Origin: Bacteroidales bacterium
GTDB lineage: Bacteria > Bacteroidota > Bacteroidia > Bacteroidales > UBA932
DNA length: 64,000 bases
Assembly (NCBI GenBank): GCA_017452265.1
Contig: JAFTMS010000012.1
Location: forward strand, 62,001-126,000
Direction: 5' to 3'
Part shown: in pieces, positions 42,118 to 52,200 of the stretch
Position numbering within the stretch: the first letter of the stretch is position 1
How the letters are laid out: each line of letters opens with the position of its first letter
Notes under the pieces: model-generated
Databases searched by the model: none
What the model saw: only the letters and a program-made list of their open reading frames with translations
Told to the model about the DNA's origin: nothing
Program-made: the position numbers and the translations under genes

Positions 42118-43905
42118 CTAATCCAGCTTCAATACTGCCATGAAGGCACTTTGCGGCACTTCTACAGTTCCGATCTGGCGCATCCTCTTCTTTCCCTGCT
42201 TCTGCTTCTCGAGCAGCTTCCTCTTTCGGCTGATGTCACCTCCGTAGCACTTCGCCGTCACATCCTTGCGGACAGCCTTCACCGTCTCACGGGCGATGAT
42301 TTTCGCACCTACAGCCGCCTGGATTGCAATGTCGAACTGCTGTCGCGGTATCAGCTCCTTGAGCTTCTCGCACATCTTGCGGCCGAAATCATAGGCATGG
42401 TCTGCATGTATCAGGGATGAAAGCGCATCAGCCGGATCTCCGTTCAGAAGGATGTCCAGCTTTACGAGCTTCGCCTCCTTGAAGCCGATCACATGATAGT
42501 CGAATGAGGCGTAACCCTTTGATATTGATTTAAGTTTGTCGTAGAAGTCGAAGACGATTTCCGAGAGCGGCATCTCGTATGTGAGCTCCAGACGGTCTGC
42601 CGTCATGTAGTGCTGGTTGATGAGCACGCCGCGCTTGTCCAGGCATAGCTTCATGATCGGTCCGTAGTAGTCCGCCTTCGAAATCACCTGCGCCCTGATG
42701 TACGGTTCCTCGATCTTGTCGATGAGGGTAGGGGCCGGAAGACCGGACGGATTGTGCACGTCGAGGCATTCGCCCTGAGTGGTATATACCTTATACGATA
42801 CGTTCGGCACCGTTGTGATGACGTCCATGTTGAACTCGCGGAAAAGGCGCTCCTGAACGATTTCCAGATGCAGAAGTCCGAGGAAACCGCATCGAAAACC
42901 GAATCCGAGGGCGAGTGACGATTCCGGTTCGAACACGAATGACGCATCGTTGAGTTGGAACTTCTCCAGTGACGCACGCAGCTCTTCGTACTGGTCCGTC
43001 TCCACGGGATACATTCCGGCAAAGACCATAGGCTTCACCTCCTCGAATCCCGCAATCGCCTCCGCACAAGGGTTCGACACATGCGTGATCGTATCACCGA
43101 CCTTCACCTCCACGGCCGTCTTGATGCCCGAAATGATGTATCCTACGCTTCCGCAAGGGATTTCGTCGCGCGGATTCATCTTCATCTTGAGCACACCCAC
43201 CTCGTCGGCCTGATATTCCTTGCCGGTATTGAAGAACTTCACCTTGTCGCCTGTCTTTATCGAGCCGTTGAGGACCTTGAAATATGCGATGATGCCTCTG
43301 AACGAGTTGAACACAGAGTCGAAGATGAGGGCCTGAAGCGGTGCGTCCGGATCGCCGGTCGGAGCCGGAATGCGCTCTACAATGGCATCCAGCACGTCAC
43401 GTACGCCTTCTCCCGTCTTTCCGGATGCGAGCAGGATTTCCTCAGGCTTGCAGCCCAGAAGGTCCACGACCTGGTCGGTTACCACGTCCACCATGGCAGA
43501 CTCCACGTCGATCTTGTTCAGGACCGGTATGATTTCGAGATCGTGCTCGATGGCGAGATACAGATTGGAAATCGTCTGAGCCTGAATGCCTTGCGTTGCA
43601 TCCACGACAAGCAGGGCGCCTTCGCATGAGGCAATCGCACGGGACACTTCATACGAGAAGTCCACGTGGCCCGGAGTGTCGATGAGGTTCAGCGTGTATT
43701 TCTCTCCCTTGTATACATAGTCCATCTGAATCGCATGGCTCTTGATGGTGATGCCCTTCTCCTTCTCCAGATCCATCGAGTCGAGGACCTGGTTCTCCAT
43801 GTCACGCGCCGTCAGGGTGTTGGTGATTTCCAGCATCCTGTCCGCCAGGGTACTCTTTCCGTGGTCGATATGGGCGATAATGCAAAAATTACGTGTGTTC
43901 TTCAT
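42118..43905 (-). CDS. lepA: Elongation factor 4 (LepA) GTPase
   Basis: 595 residues from the ATG at 43905 ([22 protein letters not shown]), the normal LepA length; the in-frame extension to 43986 is not needed. G1 AHIDHGKS, G3 DTPGH, G4 NKID and the RGI effector-loop equivalents are present, followed by EF-G-like domains and the LepA-specific C-terminus ([22 protein letters not shown]). It back-translocates stalled ribosomes in the cytosol. Convergent with the Lrp gene across a terminator. Confidence 0.96.
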   Translation of the reverse strand: MKNTRNFCIIAHIDHGKSTLADRMLEITNTLTARDMENQVLDSMDLEKEKGITIKSHAIQMDYVYKGEKYTLNLIDTPGHVDFSYEVSRAIASCEGALLVVDATQGIQAQTISNLYLAIEHDLEIIPVLNKIDVESAMVDVVTDQVVDLLGCKPEEILLASGKTGEGVRDVLDAIVERIPAPTGDPDAPLQALIFDSVFNSFRGIIAYFKVLNGSIKTGDKVKFFNTGKEYQADEVGVLKMKMNPRDEIPCGSVGYIISGIKTAVEVKVGDTITHVSNPCAEAIAGFEEVKPMVFAGMYPVETDQYEELRASLEKFQLNDASFVFEPESSLALGFGFRCGFLGLLHLEIVQERLFREFNMDVITTVPNVSYKVYTTQGECLDVHNPSGLPAPTLIDKIEEPYIRAQVISKADYYGPIMKLCLDKRGVLINQHYMTADRLELTYEMPLSEIVFDFYDKLKSISKGYASFDYHVIGFKEAKLVKLDILLNGDPADALSSLIHADHAYDFGRKMCEKLKELIPRQQFDIAIQAAVGAKIIARETVKAVRKDVTAKCYGGDISRKRKLLEKQKQGKKRMRQIGTVEVPQSAFMAVLKLD

Positions 43906-43924
43906 CATTGACAGATAATTCGTG

Positions 43925-43952
43925 CAAAGATAATTAAAATTTGCTACTTTTG
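43925..43952. promoter_or_regulatory. Divergent -7 boxes for lepA and the sigma-factor gene
   Basis: TATCTTTG on the minus strand (43925-43932) points to lepA, and TACTTTTG on the plus strand (43945-43952) points to the sigma gene. Both match TAnnTTTG; neither has a clear TTTG at -33. Confidence 0.45.
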
Positions 43953-43984
43953 CTGCTATAGTCAATTCTTGCGGGATCATAGTC

Positions 43985-44527
43985 ATGATATCGGACGGAC
44001 AGATACAGGAGCTGCTTCAGTGCGGAGAGTTCGAGAAGGCTTTCAACGGCATCGTCGAGGCCTACTCGGAGCGTCTGTACTGGCATGCGCGCCGCTTTCT
44101 CTGCTGCCATGAAGATGCCGACGACCTGCTCCAGGACGTGTTCATCAAGATATGGGCCGCTCTGCCGACGTTCCGCTGCGATTCGCGTATATATACATGG
44201 ATATACCGCATTGCCACCAACGAAATCCTGAACCAGCTCCGCCGCAACCGTCTCCGGACCATGATCAGCCTTGAATCGCCGTCGTATTCCCTCGAAAAGA
44301 AGATAGACGAAGATGCATATTTCAATGGCAATGAGCTTCAGCGAGAACTTCACAAGGCCATCCAGAGGCTTCCGCAGAAGCAGCGCATAGTGTTCAGCCT
44401 CAGGTACTTCGATGAAATGAAGTATGAAGATATAGCTGAGATTACAGATACGTCCGTCGGTGCGCTCAAGGCTTCGTATCACCATGCATACAACAAAATC
44501 CGACAGGAAATGCAGGAATTGTTTTAA
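43985..44527 (+). CDS. ECF-type RNA polymerase sigma factor
   Basis: 180 residues. Region 2 ([39 protein letters not shown]) and region 4 ([47 protein letters not shown]) are joined by a short linker, so there is no region 1 or 3. The next two genes encode a single-span membrane protein and a periplasmic Spy-like protein, which suggests an envelope-stress circuit. No signal for its target promoter is known. Confidence 0.92.
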   Translation: MISDGQIQELLQCGEFEKAFNGIVEAYSERLYWHARRFLCCHEDADDLLQDVFIKIWAALPTFRCDSRIYTWIYRIATNEILNQLRRNRLRTMISLESPSYSLEKKIDEDAYFNGNELQRELHKAIQRLPQKQRIVFSLRYFDEMKYEDIAEITDTSVGALKASYHHAYNKIRQEMQELF

Positions 44528-44558
44528 CCTTTTGATTTTTTTCGTGTCTAATATTACG

Positions 44559-44960
44559 ATGAAAACTGAAAACGACATATTGCAGACGCTTCCCGAGCTC
44601 AAGAAGATGCCTTACAGCACGCCTGAAGGCTATTTCAGCTCCCTCAAGACGGAACTGAAGGAGATTCCTCTGCCGTCTGAGGCCCCGGTTCCTTTCCGCA
44701 GCCTGCTCATGAAGTTCGTCCCGGTGGCGGCTTCCTTTGCACTTGTGGTCGGTCTGGGTGTGCTTTTCTCGAACAGGTCGGCTGTCATGCCGGAGTTTTC
44801 GCAGGAGGATTTCATGGTGTTTTCGGAAAATTATGTGAATTCGATATATTACAGTCAGGACGAGGCCCAGATAGCCGAAGCGGAACTGGCGGATGGAGAT
44901 ATAATCGAGTACCTTATATACAGCGGCATCAGTGCCGAGGCAATAGAACTTTCTAAATGA
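44559..44960 (+). CDS. Small single-span membrane protein, probable anti-sigma factor
   Basis: 133 residues from the ATG at 44559 (MKTENDILQTLPELKKMPYSTPEGYF). The N-terminal 60 residues are cytoplasmic-like and charged, one membrane helix follows (FVPVAASFALVVGLGVLFS), and about 50 acidic residues form the outer part. Topology, size and place right after an ECF sigma gene match anti-sigma proteins, although no zinc-binding anti-sigma motif is visible. Its end overlaps the next start (ATGA). Confidence 0.7.
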   Translation: MKTENDILQTLPELKKMPYSTPEGYFSSLKTELKEIPLPSEAPVPFRSLLMKFVPVAASFALVVGLGVLFSNRSAVMPEFSQEDFMVFSENYVNSIYYSQDEAQIAEAELADGDIIEYLIYSGISAEAIELSK

Positions 44961-45430
44961 TGAAACATATGAAAAAGACATTTATGATATCGGCCCTCAT
45001 GCTTCTCTGTGCCGGTTTTTCAGCAGTGGCAGGATGCAGATGCGACGGCGACTGGAAGGAGAAGATGATGAGCGAGAAGGTGGCTTTCCTTACGGTCGAG
45101 ATGGATATAACCCCTGAAGAGGCGCAGGTTTTCTGGCCGGTCTACAACAAGGTGAACGGCGAAAGGGATGCGGCCATGCATGAAGTGTTCAGTGCATTCA
45201 AGGCTCTGGAGGATGCTCTGGAGGCAGGAAAGCCTGAGAAGGAGATTTCCGAACTGCTGGACAAGTATCTCAAGGCGCAGGAAAAGCAGCGCGAGATAGA
45301 CAGAAAGGTCACTCAGCAGTACAAGGCGGTGCTTCCGGTGGAAAAGGTCGCAAAGCTTTATGTCGGTGAGGAAAAGTTCAGAAGGCAGCACATACGCAAG
45401 CTGCACGGCAAGCCGGGTGAGAAGAAGTAG
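44957..45430 (+). CDS. Spy/CpxP-like periplasmic protein
   Basis: 157 residues with signal peptide (MKKTFMISALMLLCAGFSAVAG; ATG at 44969 is an alternative start). The mature part is all helical and charged: KVAFLTVEMDITPEEAQVFWPVYNKVNGERDAAM and the later KAQEKQREIDRKVTQQYKAVLPVEKVAKLYVGEEKFRR match the LTPEEAxxFWPxY-type family often encoded beside ECF sigma factors in Bacteroidetes. A chaperone or stress-sensing role in the periplasm is likely but not shown. Confidence 0.8.
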   Translation: MMKHMKKTFMISALMLLCAGFSAVAGCRCDGDWKEKMMSEKVAFLTVEMDITPEEAQVFWPVYNKVNGERDAAMHEVFSAFKALEDALEAGKPEKEISELLDKYLKAQEKQREIDRKVTQQYKAVLPVEKVAKLYVGEEKFRRQHIRKLHGKPGEKK

Positions 45431-45442
45431 GTGGAATTCCGG

Positions 45443-46249
45443 TCAGGCGAACAGATAGAATTCATGGGTGAGGGAAAGGTACTCTTCGGTGTACTTTCCC
45501 TCATTCTGTATTGTGAGCGTGTCGTCCAACGGCTGCAGGCGGCGCTCGCGTGAGAATTCGGCGATTATGCGTGACGGAGCTTTGCGGGGGACGGTGCGGA
45601 TGCGCAGGATGCGTTGCAGGTGCAGGCTGCACATGCGGGCGTAACGGGTGAGGGCGGCTTCCTGGTCGGCAGGAAGGACTATGGCGAAGCGTCCGTGCAG
45701 CGTCAGTCTGAGGGCTGAGAATTCGAGCAGCTCGCGGTAGGAAAGGCCTGTGGATGTGTGCCGGGCTGCATTCCTGCGCTCCTGAGGGGCCTGCAGCGAG
45801 CAGTCGAAATAAGGTGGGTTTGAGAATATGAGGTCGTACATTCTGTCCGGCTCCGCTTCTCCGAATTCGTCCAGAGACATATGGTGTGCATGCAGGGCCG
45901 GTCCCCATGGCGAATTGCGGAAATTGGCCGCAGCTTCCTCTGCAGATATCCCGTCGATATCAATCGCATCAATATGCAGATTGTCCCTTTGCGCATTGTT
46001 CCGAGAGTTTCCTTCGTCATACCGAGCGTTTCTCCTTATGTCATTCTGAGCGCGGCTGAAGAATCCATCTTCCATAGCCCTCTGCGCTACCATCAGCGCT
46101 ATGATTCCCGTTCCTGTCCCCACATCCAGAAACGTCCTGTCCTCCGGTCTTATGGTCATGGCCGCCCCCAGCAGCACCCCGTCGGTATTCACCTTCATGG
46201 CGCTGCGCTCATTTACCACCTCAAACCTTTTGAACCTAAAAACACTCAT
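45443..46249 (-). CDS. trmN6: tRNA1(Val) (adenine(37)-N6)-methyltransferase carrying an inserted repeat-coded segment
   Basis: 268 residues, about 30 more than usual. The N-terminus MSVFRFKRFEV, the SAM loop LDVGTGTGIIALMVAQR and catalytic NPPYF identify TrmN6, which methylates A37 of tRNA1(Val). In homologues the AQR is followed within a few residues by the strand IDAIDID. Here residues about 59-90 (MEDGFFSRAQNDIRRNARYD...) interrupt it, and that stretch is encoded by copies of the TGTCATT-type dispersed repeat. The frame stays open through the insert. It lies in a surface loop after the first helix, so activity may survive. Its 3' end contains a 13-bp hairpin (45469-45503) facing the convergent operon. 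Confidence 0.88.
   Translation of the reverse strand: MSVFRFKRFEVVNERSAMKVNTDGVLLGAAMTIRPEDRTFLDVGTGTGIIALMVAQRAMEDGFFSRAQNDIRRNARYDEGNSRNNAQRDNLHIDAIDIDGISAEEAAANFRNSPWGPALHAHHMSLDEFGEAEPDRMYDLIFSNPPYFDCSLQAPQERRNAARHTSTGLSYRELLEFSALRLTLHGRFAIVLPADQEAALTRYARMCSLHLQRILRIRTVPRKAPSRIIAEFSRERRLQPLDDTLTIQNEGKYTEEYLSLTHEFYLFA
46016..46066 (+). repeat. Dispersed short repeat inside trmN6, copy 3 plus a partial copy
   Basis: TGTCATTCTGAGCGCGGC runs at 46039-46056 and ends GAAGAATCC at 46066; a partial unit TCATACCGAGCG precedes it at 46018-46029. The plus strand carries the repeat orientation, while the gene reads the other strand in an open frame. Confidence 0.6.
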
Positions 46250-46370
46250 ATGTATTTCAGAAGCTGTTTATATTTTCCCACCCCACTTTTAAGTCAAGTT
46301 TTGCATGTTGTCAGTCGATTCTTAATGGGCTTTCACTTAAAGTGTTGATTTATAGGAGGATATATGATAG

Positions 46371-46394
46371 AGGGTCGGTAAATTTCCCTACCCT
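46371..46394 (-). repeat. Near-palindromic 24-base repeat, copy 2
   Basis: The block AGGGTCGGTAAATTTCCC... ends ACCCT and is nearly self-complementary. Its reverse complement agrees with 28530-28553 at 21 of 24 positions. It lies 16 bases past the lolD stop. Confidence 0.5.
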
Positions 46395-46409
46395 AAATTA
46401 TATAATGTT

Positions 46410-47087
46410 TTAATAATCAGAACTTTGAGTGTTTTGGACAAATTGCCCGTCGACCATGTACAGCGAGCGGTCGCACATTTCTGCAAGCAGCGGATCGTGC
46501 GTCACGATGACGATTGTCTGGCCATGCTTGTCGCGCAGCTCGAAGAACAGCCTGTGCAGTTCCTCCTTCGTTCTGGAATCCAGATTGCCGGACGGCTCGT
46601 CAGCGAACAGAACGGCCGGATTGTTTATCAGAGCCCTTGCGATGGCCACCCTCTGCTGCTCGCCACCCGACAGCTGCGACGGTTTGTGCGACATCCTCTC
46701 CTGCAGACCGAGCTCGCTCAGCAGCGCCTTCGCCGCTGCCTCCGCCTCCTTCCTCGACCGTCCTGCAATGAAAGCCGGAATCATCACATTCTCCAGCGCC
46801 GTGAATTCCGGAAGCAGATGGTGGAACTGGAACACAAACCCTATCCGCCTGTTGCGGAACTCCGCCAAAGCCTCGCTTCTGAGCTGCAGGACATCCACGC
46901 CGTCAATCACCAGCGAGCCTGCATCCGGAGTCGAAAGCGTGCCGAGTATCTGCAGCAGAGTGGACTTTCCTGCTCCCGATGTGCCCATAATCGAAACGAT
47001 CTCGGACTTTTCCGCGCAGAAATCAATTCCTTTCAGCACCTTCAATGTCCCGAACGACTTCTCTATACCTTTTGCCTGTATCATCAT
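46410..47087 (-). CDS. lolD: ABC transporter ATPase, LolD type
   Basis: 225 residues from the double ATG at 47084-47087 ([13 protein letters not shown]); the frame open further upstream runs over the tRNA and is not coding. Walker [10 protein letters not shown], signature [15 protein letters not shown], Walker [13 protein letters not shown] and the switch His in VIVTHD are complete. The sequence is of the LolD/MacB subfamily that powers lipoprotein release or MacB-like export. No permease gene is adjacent, so the symbol rests on similarity. A TATATTTG box lies on the minus strand at 47104-47111. Confidence 0.85.
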   Translation of the reverse strand: MMIQAKGIEKSFGTLKVLKGIDFCAEKSEIVSIMGTSGAGKSTLLQILGTLSTPDAGSLVIDGVDVLQLRSEALAEFRNRRIGFVFQFHHLLPEFTALENVMIPAFIAGRSRKEAEAAAKALLSELGLQERMSHKPSQLSGGEQQRVAIARALINNPAVLFADEPSGNLDSRTKEELHRLFFELRDKHGQTIVIVTHDPLLAEMCDRSLYMVDGQFVQNTQSSDY

Positions 47088-47173
47088 TTTCCTCCCGTTT
47101 CCGCAAATATAGTCAACTTGTCCATGAAAACGTGTCATCTGGATGGACAAACCACCAAAAAAGGTGATTTTAC

Positions 47174-47203
47174 GAAAAAAGGCCGATCCGAAGATCAGCC
47201 TTT
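47174..47203 (-). terminator. Terminator after tRNA-Pro
   Basis: On the minus strand AAGGCTGATC pairs with GATCGGCCTT (one G-U pair) around a TTCG tetraloop and is followed by a T6 run. It lies 6 bases past the tRNA. Confidence 0.85.
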
Positions 47204-47208
47204 CAATG

Positions 47209-47282
47209 TCGGGGTACTGTGACTCGAACACAGGACCCTCTGGTCCCAAACCAGATGCGCTAGCCAACTGCGCCACACCCCG
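47209..47282 (-). tRNA. tRNA-Pro (anticodon TGG)
   Basis: The minus strand folds as a complete cloverleaf: acceptor CGGGGTG/TACCCCG, D arm GCGC/GCGC with AGTTGGCTA loop, anticodon arm TCTGG/CCAGA with loop TTTGGGA, a five-base variable loop and T arm CTGTG/CACAG with TTCGAGT. Discriminator A; CCA is not encoded. Confidence 0.96.
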
Positions 47283-47309
47283 ATTATCTTTCCCTTTCAA
47301 TTGGGACTG

Positions 47310-47340
47310 CAAATATAGACACAAAAAACAAAAGTGCAAA
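47310..47340 (-). promoter_or_regulatory. Promoter of tRNA-Pro
   Basis: TTTG (47337-47340) and TATATTTG (47310-47317) on the minus strand, 19 bases apart, exactly the Bacteroidetes -33/-7 layout, 28 bases before the tRNA. Confidence 0.8.
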
Positions 47341-47400
47341 ACTTTTTTGAAAAATTCTGCACTTTTGAAGTATTTGACGATTCCCCAAGGGAATCATTTT

Positions 47401-49242
47401 TTAGAATCCGTAGTTCTGAACGAGATTAGGATTATTGTCGATGTAGGTCTGACGGATTGGCCACAGATAGTTTCTGTCTTCGAATGAACGTGTCATGAAT
47501 TCCCTTCTGGTAAAGAAAAATGAATCATTGTCCGTAGCTTTGGTGTTCATTCCCATGATGGGTTCCGAGAACACGTCCTTGGAAATCATCCAGCGACGCA
47601 TGTCTGTGTAGCGCTTTCCTTCGTCAAGAAGTTCGATGCGGCGTTCACGACGTATCATTTCCCGCATCTGTGCCTGTGTGTAACTACCTTCATATGCCGG
47701 TATTCCAGCTCGTTCGCGTATAGCATTGAGATATTCAAGAACTTCGTCATGGCGCTCCTGGCCATATGCCTCATTCAGAGCTTCGGCATAGCTGAGATAG
47801 AATTCTCCCAGACGGAAAATTATGCCATGACGGTAGGGATGGTTCTGTGTTCCGATCTCAGTGCTCTGCGGATGCTGGCGTTTGCGCATGAGGTATCCAC
47901 ACTGAGGCGAATCATATGTCGGACCGCCGTTCGCACCTCCATAAAGGAAGTCGACAGGGCCTTCGGTCTGATTGGAGTAGCATCCATGCCAGAGAATGGA
48001 CACATAGAAGCGTGGTTCTCTGTTGCAGTACATGTTCGGTGTCCCGGCAACGGTTATAAGACCCTTTGTCTCTTTCAGGTCGGCACGTGCCCATGTCGTA
48101 TTCGGATAGTATATGTCCTCAGTGCTGTATCCATCTTCCAGATAATCAGGGTCTTCGTCAATAGGAAGTCCGTTGCGGGTAAAGAAAGCGTCCACAAGAT
48201 TCTGTGTCGCGCCGTAAGCACCGTTTCCGTCACCATATCCATGAGGAGCCATGTTCTGGTCCGCCTGGCCGTAGTCGGAATTGTTGTTGATGAAGATCAG
48301 CTCCGGATTCTTGTCTCCCGTGGCGAAATGAATGTTCATATACGAACGGAACGGGTCGAGTGTGCCGTCTTCATTGTATTCCTTGTAAAGTGAATATACG
48401 CCTGTTTCTGCAAGGTCGAGAAGGTCGCGGACCGCATCCGCCGCCCTTTCCCACTTCGCTGCGTCGTAGGTCTGAGGGAAAAGCGGAGTGCCGTCGTTGT
48501 TTGTCACGCCGGCATAGAGCCGGTTTCCGTTGAAAAGCGGACTTGCAGCAAGCATGTGAACATGTGCACGTACGGCAAGGGCCATACCTTTGGTTGCTCT
48601 ACCGTAGTCTTCGCTGATGTTCTTTATTTCGACGGGAAGCTGTGCCGCCAGATCAAGCAGTTCGGTATCCAGCCATTCCACGCATTCCTCGAAAGGTGTA
48701 CGTTCTTGCATAAGTTCCTCGTAGGTGGAGTTGATGTCGTAATACTGTGTCACCAACGGGAATGCACCATAGAATTCAAGAAGTTCTGCATAATAATATG
48801 CAACCAGAAAACGGGCCTGCAGCCTCATGTAAGCCACATCTTCAGCAGTCTGTTCTGCACCGAGAGGCTTTACCTTTTCCTGAAAGATATACGATGCGCG
48901 CACTGCTTTGTAGACGCTGCCCCACAGATCGTAACCCGAAGTGGCGCTCCAGTTTCCGCTCATCGCTGAAGCTGCCCACCATCCGAATCCTGACCATTCG
49001 AGCGGAATCTGTACATCGTCGGCCAGAGTGTTGAGTGCATATGTCTGATTCCATCCCATATAAGGGTCGGGAAGATAGCTGTAAAGATTTGCAAGCCAGC
49101 CGTTTGTCTTGACGATATCGTTGAAGACCATTTCCTCTGTAATAAGATCGTCCGGTTCCGCATCCAGAAAGTTGCAGCCTGTCGTGGATGTGAGCAGAAC
49201 GCCGAGGAGTAACGCTGAAAGTATTCTGTATATATTCTTCAT
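47401..49242 (-). CDS. SusD/RagB-family lipoprotein of the GH65 locus
   Basis: 613 residues with lipobox TTGC. SusD features include NFLDAEPDDLITEEMVF, MRLQARFLVAYYYAELLEFYGAFPLV and the terminal LGEFYLSYAEALNEAYG ... RRIELLDEGKRYTDMRRWM. It starts 11 bases after susC and is the last gene of the unit. It should form the binding lid of its SusC partner. The target glycan is inferred to be an alpha-glucoside from the GH65 gene. Confidence 0.92.
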   Translation of the reverse strand: MKNIYRILSALLLGVLLTSTTGCNFLDAEPDDLITEEMVFNDIVKTNGWLANLYSYLPDPYMGWNQTYALNTLADDVQIPLEWSGFGWWAASAMSGNWSATSGYDLWGSVYKAVRASYIFQEKVKPLGAEQTAEDVAYMRLQARFLVAYYYAELLEFYGAFPLVTQYYDINSTYEELMQERTPFEECVEWLDTELLDLAAQLPVEIKNISEDYGRATKGMALAVRAHVHMLAASPLFNGNRLYAGVTNNDGTPLFPQTYDAAKWERAADAVRDLLDLAETGVYSLYKEYNEDGTLDPFRSYMNIHFATGDKNPELIFINNNSDYGQADQNMAPHGYGDGNGAYGATQNLVDAFFTRNGLPIDEDPDYLEDGYSTEDIYYPNTTWARADLKETKGLITVAGTPNMYCNREPRFYVSILWHGCYSNQTEGPVDFLYGGANGGPTYDSPQCGYLMRKRQHPQSTEIGTQNHPYRHGIIFRLGEFYLSYAEALNEAYGQERHDEVLEYLNAIRERAGIPAYEGSYTQAQMREMIRRERRIELLDEGKRYTDMRRWMISKDVFSEPIMGMNTKATDNDSFFFTRREFMTRSFEDRNYLWPIRQTYIDNNPNLVQNYGF

Positions 49243-49253
49243 AAGTCAATCTG

Positions 49254-52200
49254 TTAATTGAATGAAATGTCAAGACCGAGAGATACTACTCTGGAAATAG
49301 GATATGCAGCAAATCCGTTGCATCCCAGTTCCGGATCCCAAAGTCTGAATGAAGAAAGGGTGAAGAGGTTTGTTCCTCTTGCGAATACCCTGAGGTTGTT
49401 CACGACACGGGCACGTCCGGCATCTTTACGAAGGAAAGTATAGCCCATTTCAAAATTCTTCAGGCGTAGGAACGAGCCATCCTTGAGCCACCATGTGGAA
49501 GCCTGATTGTTGTTCTCGTTTACACCAAGAGAAAGTCGGGGCCAGAATACATCCTGAGACGGATTTTCAGGAGTCCATCTGTCATCTACGTTTGCAAGGA
49601 TGTTAGCGACTGCACCTGCGCCTGATCCCGGGATATAGTACTGGTTACGTGAGTCATCATAGTCGCCTCCTACTACGAAGTCTGTCCTCGCCACGCCCTG
49701 AAAGAGGGCACTGATGTCAAATCCCTTGTGTCGGAATGAAAATCCGAATCCGTATACAATTTCAGGAACGGAAGTCCCGCCGATTGCCGTGACGTCTTCA
49801 TCGTTTATGATTCCGTCATTGTTCTGGTCGGCATATCTGATGTCTCCCGGTTTCACCCTGCCCCACGAAGGTGCAGGAATTCCTGGTTTCAGTGTTCCTG
49901 CGGAAGGATTGAGGAAGTCATTCTCCGTATAGAGACCAAGCGACACCAGGCCGTAGTTCTGATTGATGCTGTTTCCCGTGTGTGCACGTGTCGTACCTAC
50001 GATTCCGGCGGCTTCATCATATTCAAGGATAGTGTTGTGAGCGTACGTGAAGTTGCCCATCACTGACAGATATGTGTCCTTTGTGAATGCTTTGTTGAAT
50101 GTGAGCGAAGCATCGAATCCTCTGTTGAATACCTTTCCGTAATTGGCATAAGGAGCATTCTGGAAACCGGAGGTTTCAGGGAATATCTTTCTCTGCATGA
50201 AGATGTCCTGTCGCAGTTCCGTGAAATAGTCCACGGTGATGTTGAGGGCGTCAAACAGTCCAAGGTCAAAACCGATATTGCTCTTTCTGGCTGTTTCCCA
50301 TGTCAGATCTTCCACGCCGAACTGGTCTTCTGCTATTCCGGAATAGGAGATGCTGTTGTTGTAGCCGAAACTGTGTCCTCCGGCAGAACCGTTCATCGTG
50401 GTCAGATAACCGAAACGTCTTCCGCCGGATATGTTGTCATTTCCGGCAAGTCCCATGGAGCCGCGGACACGCAGCTGCGAGACGATGTGTCTGATGCTTT
50501 CCATAAAAGGTTCATTGGAAACCATCCATCCTATTGCTGTAGACGGGAAGAATCCGTAACGGTACTTTTTCGCAAAATTTTCTGAGCCGTTGTATCCGAA
50601 ATTGAATTCGATGAAATAACGGCTGTCGTAGTCATAGGCGACACGTCCGGCAAGTCCGGCATGCCGATATGGGAACGAATATATTGCGGATGAGGCATTC
50701 TGGTCGACATAGCTGCTCATGTTCCATAACAGGAGGCCGTCGACGCTGTGCCTGCCGAACTTCCTGTTGTAGGATACGGGAACCTCGAAGTAGGTGCTTC
50801 TGTTTCCTCCGAAGGACTTGCTGAAGCCGAGGAATTCGTCACCGGTCGAAACGAGTGATGTTATGAGTTCCCCGTTTTCATCGCGCCCTGTTGCATAATG
50901 GTAACTTGGCCTTCTGGTACGTTCAGACCAGTAGTCCTGATATACGTCAAACGAGAACGTCACTTTTGCGTGCAGTCCTTCCAACGGCTTCCAAAGCATA
51001 CCGAAGTCCTGGTCAATCGTTGCCGTGCTCTGGAGCTGTGAGCGGTAGTTGTCCTTGTATCCCGTCTGTGTAGCCATCACGTACGGATTGGCGCGGTTGG
51101 ACTGTATCGGGAACTGCCCGTTTGAATATACCGCCGGGTGCACGATAGGAGGAATTTCGAGAGCATATTGCAGGATGCTGCTGACGTTGGAGCCTGGAGC
51201 ATGCCTGTCCTGCATGTATCCGCCGATGCTGAATGTGAAGAGGGTAGACTTCGTGATGTTGAGGTCGATGTTGCTTCGTACGTTGTATTTGGTGAGCTTC
51301 AGTTCGGAGTCAAATGCTGCCGTCGGGTCAGTAGTGATGATTCCGCTTTCGTTGTAGACTCCGAGGATAAAACGGTAGCGCATCAGCTCCGTTCCGCCGC
51401 TTATGTCTGCGCTGATACGTGAATTCGTGGCGAAATCGTTGGTGACGATGTCAAGCCAGTCGGTGGAAGGATACAGGTCCGGGTCAACACCGCTGCGGGT
51501 CTTGTCTATCTGATCCTGTGTATATGGGGCTGCCATTCCGGAAAGTGCCGCAGCCGCATTGATGACCTCCATATGCTTTGCTCCATCCACAAAATCTGCA
51601 ATCTTAAGAGGGGTCGTGACGCCATAATCAGCCTTGATGTTGACTTTTGCCTTTCCGATCGAACCTCGTTTGGTCTTGATCACGATGGCACCGTTTGCAC
51701 CGCGTACACCGTATATCGCTGTCGCCGAAGCATCCTTGAGGACAGAGAACGACTCGATCTCTTCAGGAGAAAGCTGGTCGAGGTCGCGCTCCACTCCGTC
51801 GATGATTACGAGAGGGTTCGAGCTTGCACCGAATGTGTTGATACCGCGGATCCAGAAGTCCGAAGCGTCATATCCCGGCTCACCTGAACGCTGTACGCCG
51901 ATTACGCCGGCAATCTGACCTGCAAGAGCATTCGACAGGTTGGCTGTCTGGTTGGACTGAAGAGTCTCAGGGGCGATGGAAGCGATGGCTCCGATGACGC
52001 TTTCCTTCTTCTGTGTGCCGAAGCCGACAAGTACGGCTTCTTCAAGGACGGTATCTGTCTTCATCTTGACCAGAAGTTCAGTGCGTCCTTCCAGAGCGAC
52101 CTTCTGATCCTGATATCCGATTCCTGTGACGGTCAGGATATCTCCCGACGGCACAGTGATATAGAACAGACCGGCATCGTTGGTAATTGTTCCGGCAGTG

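Noticed and set aside
47088-47339. N-terminal extension of the LolD frame
   Set aside because: It runs through tRNA-Pro and its terminator; the family start [13 protein letters not shown] fits the ATG at 47087.
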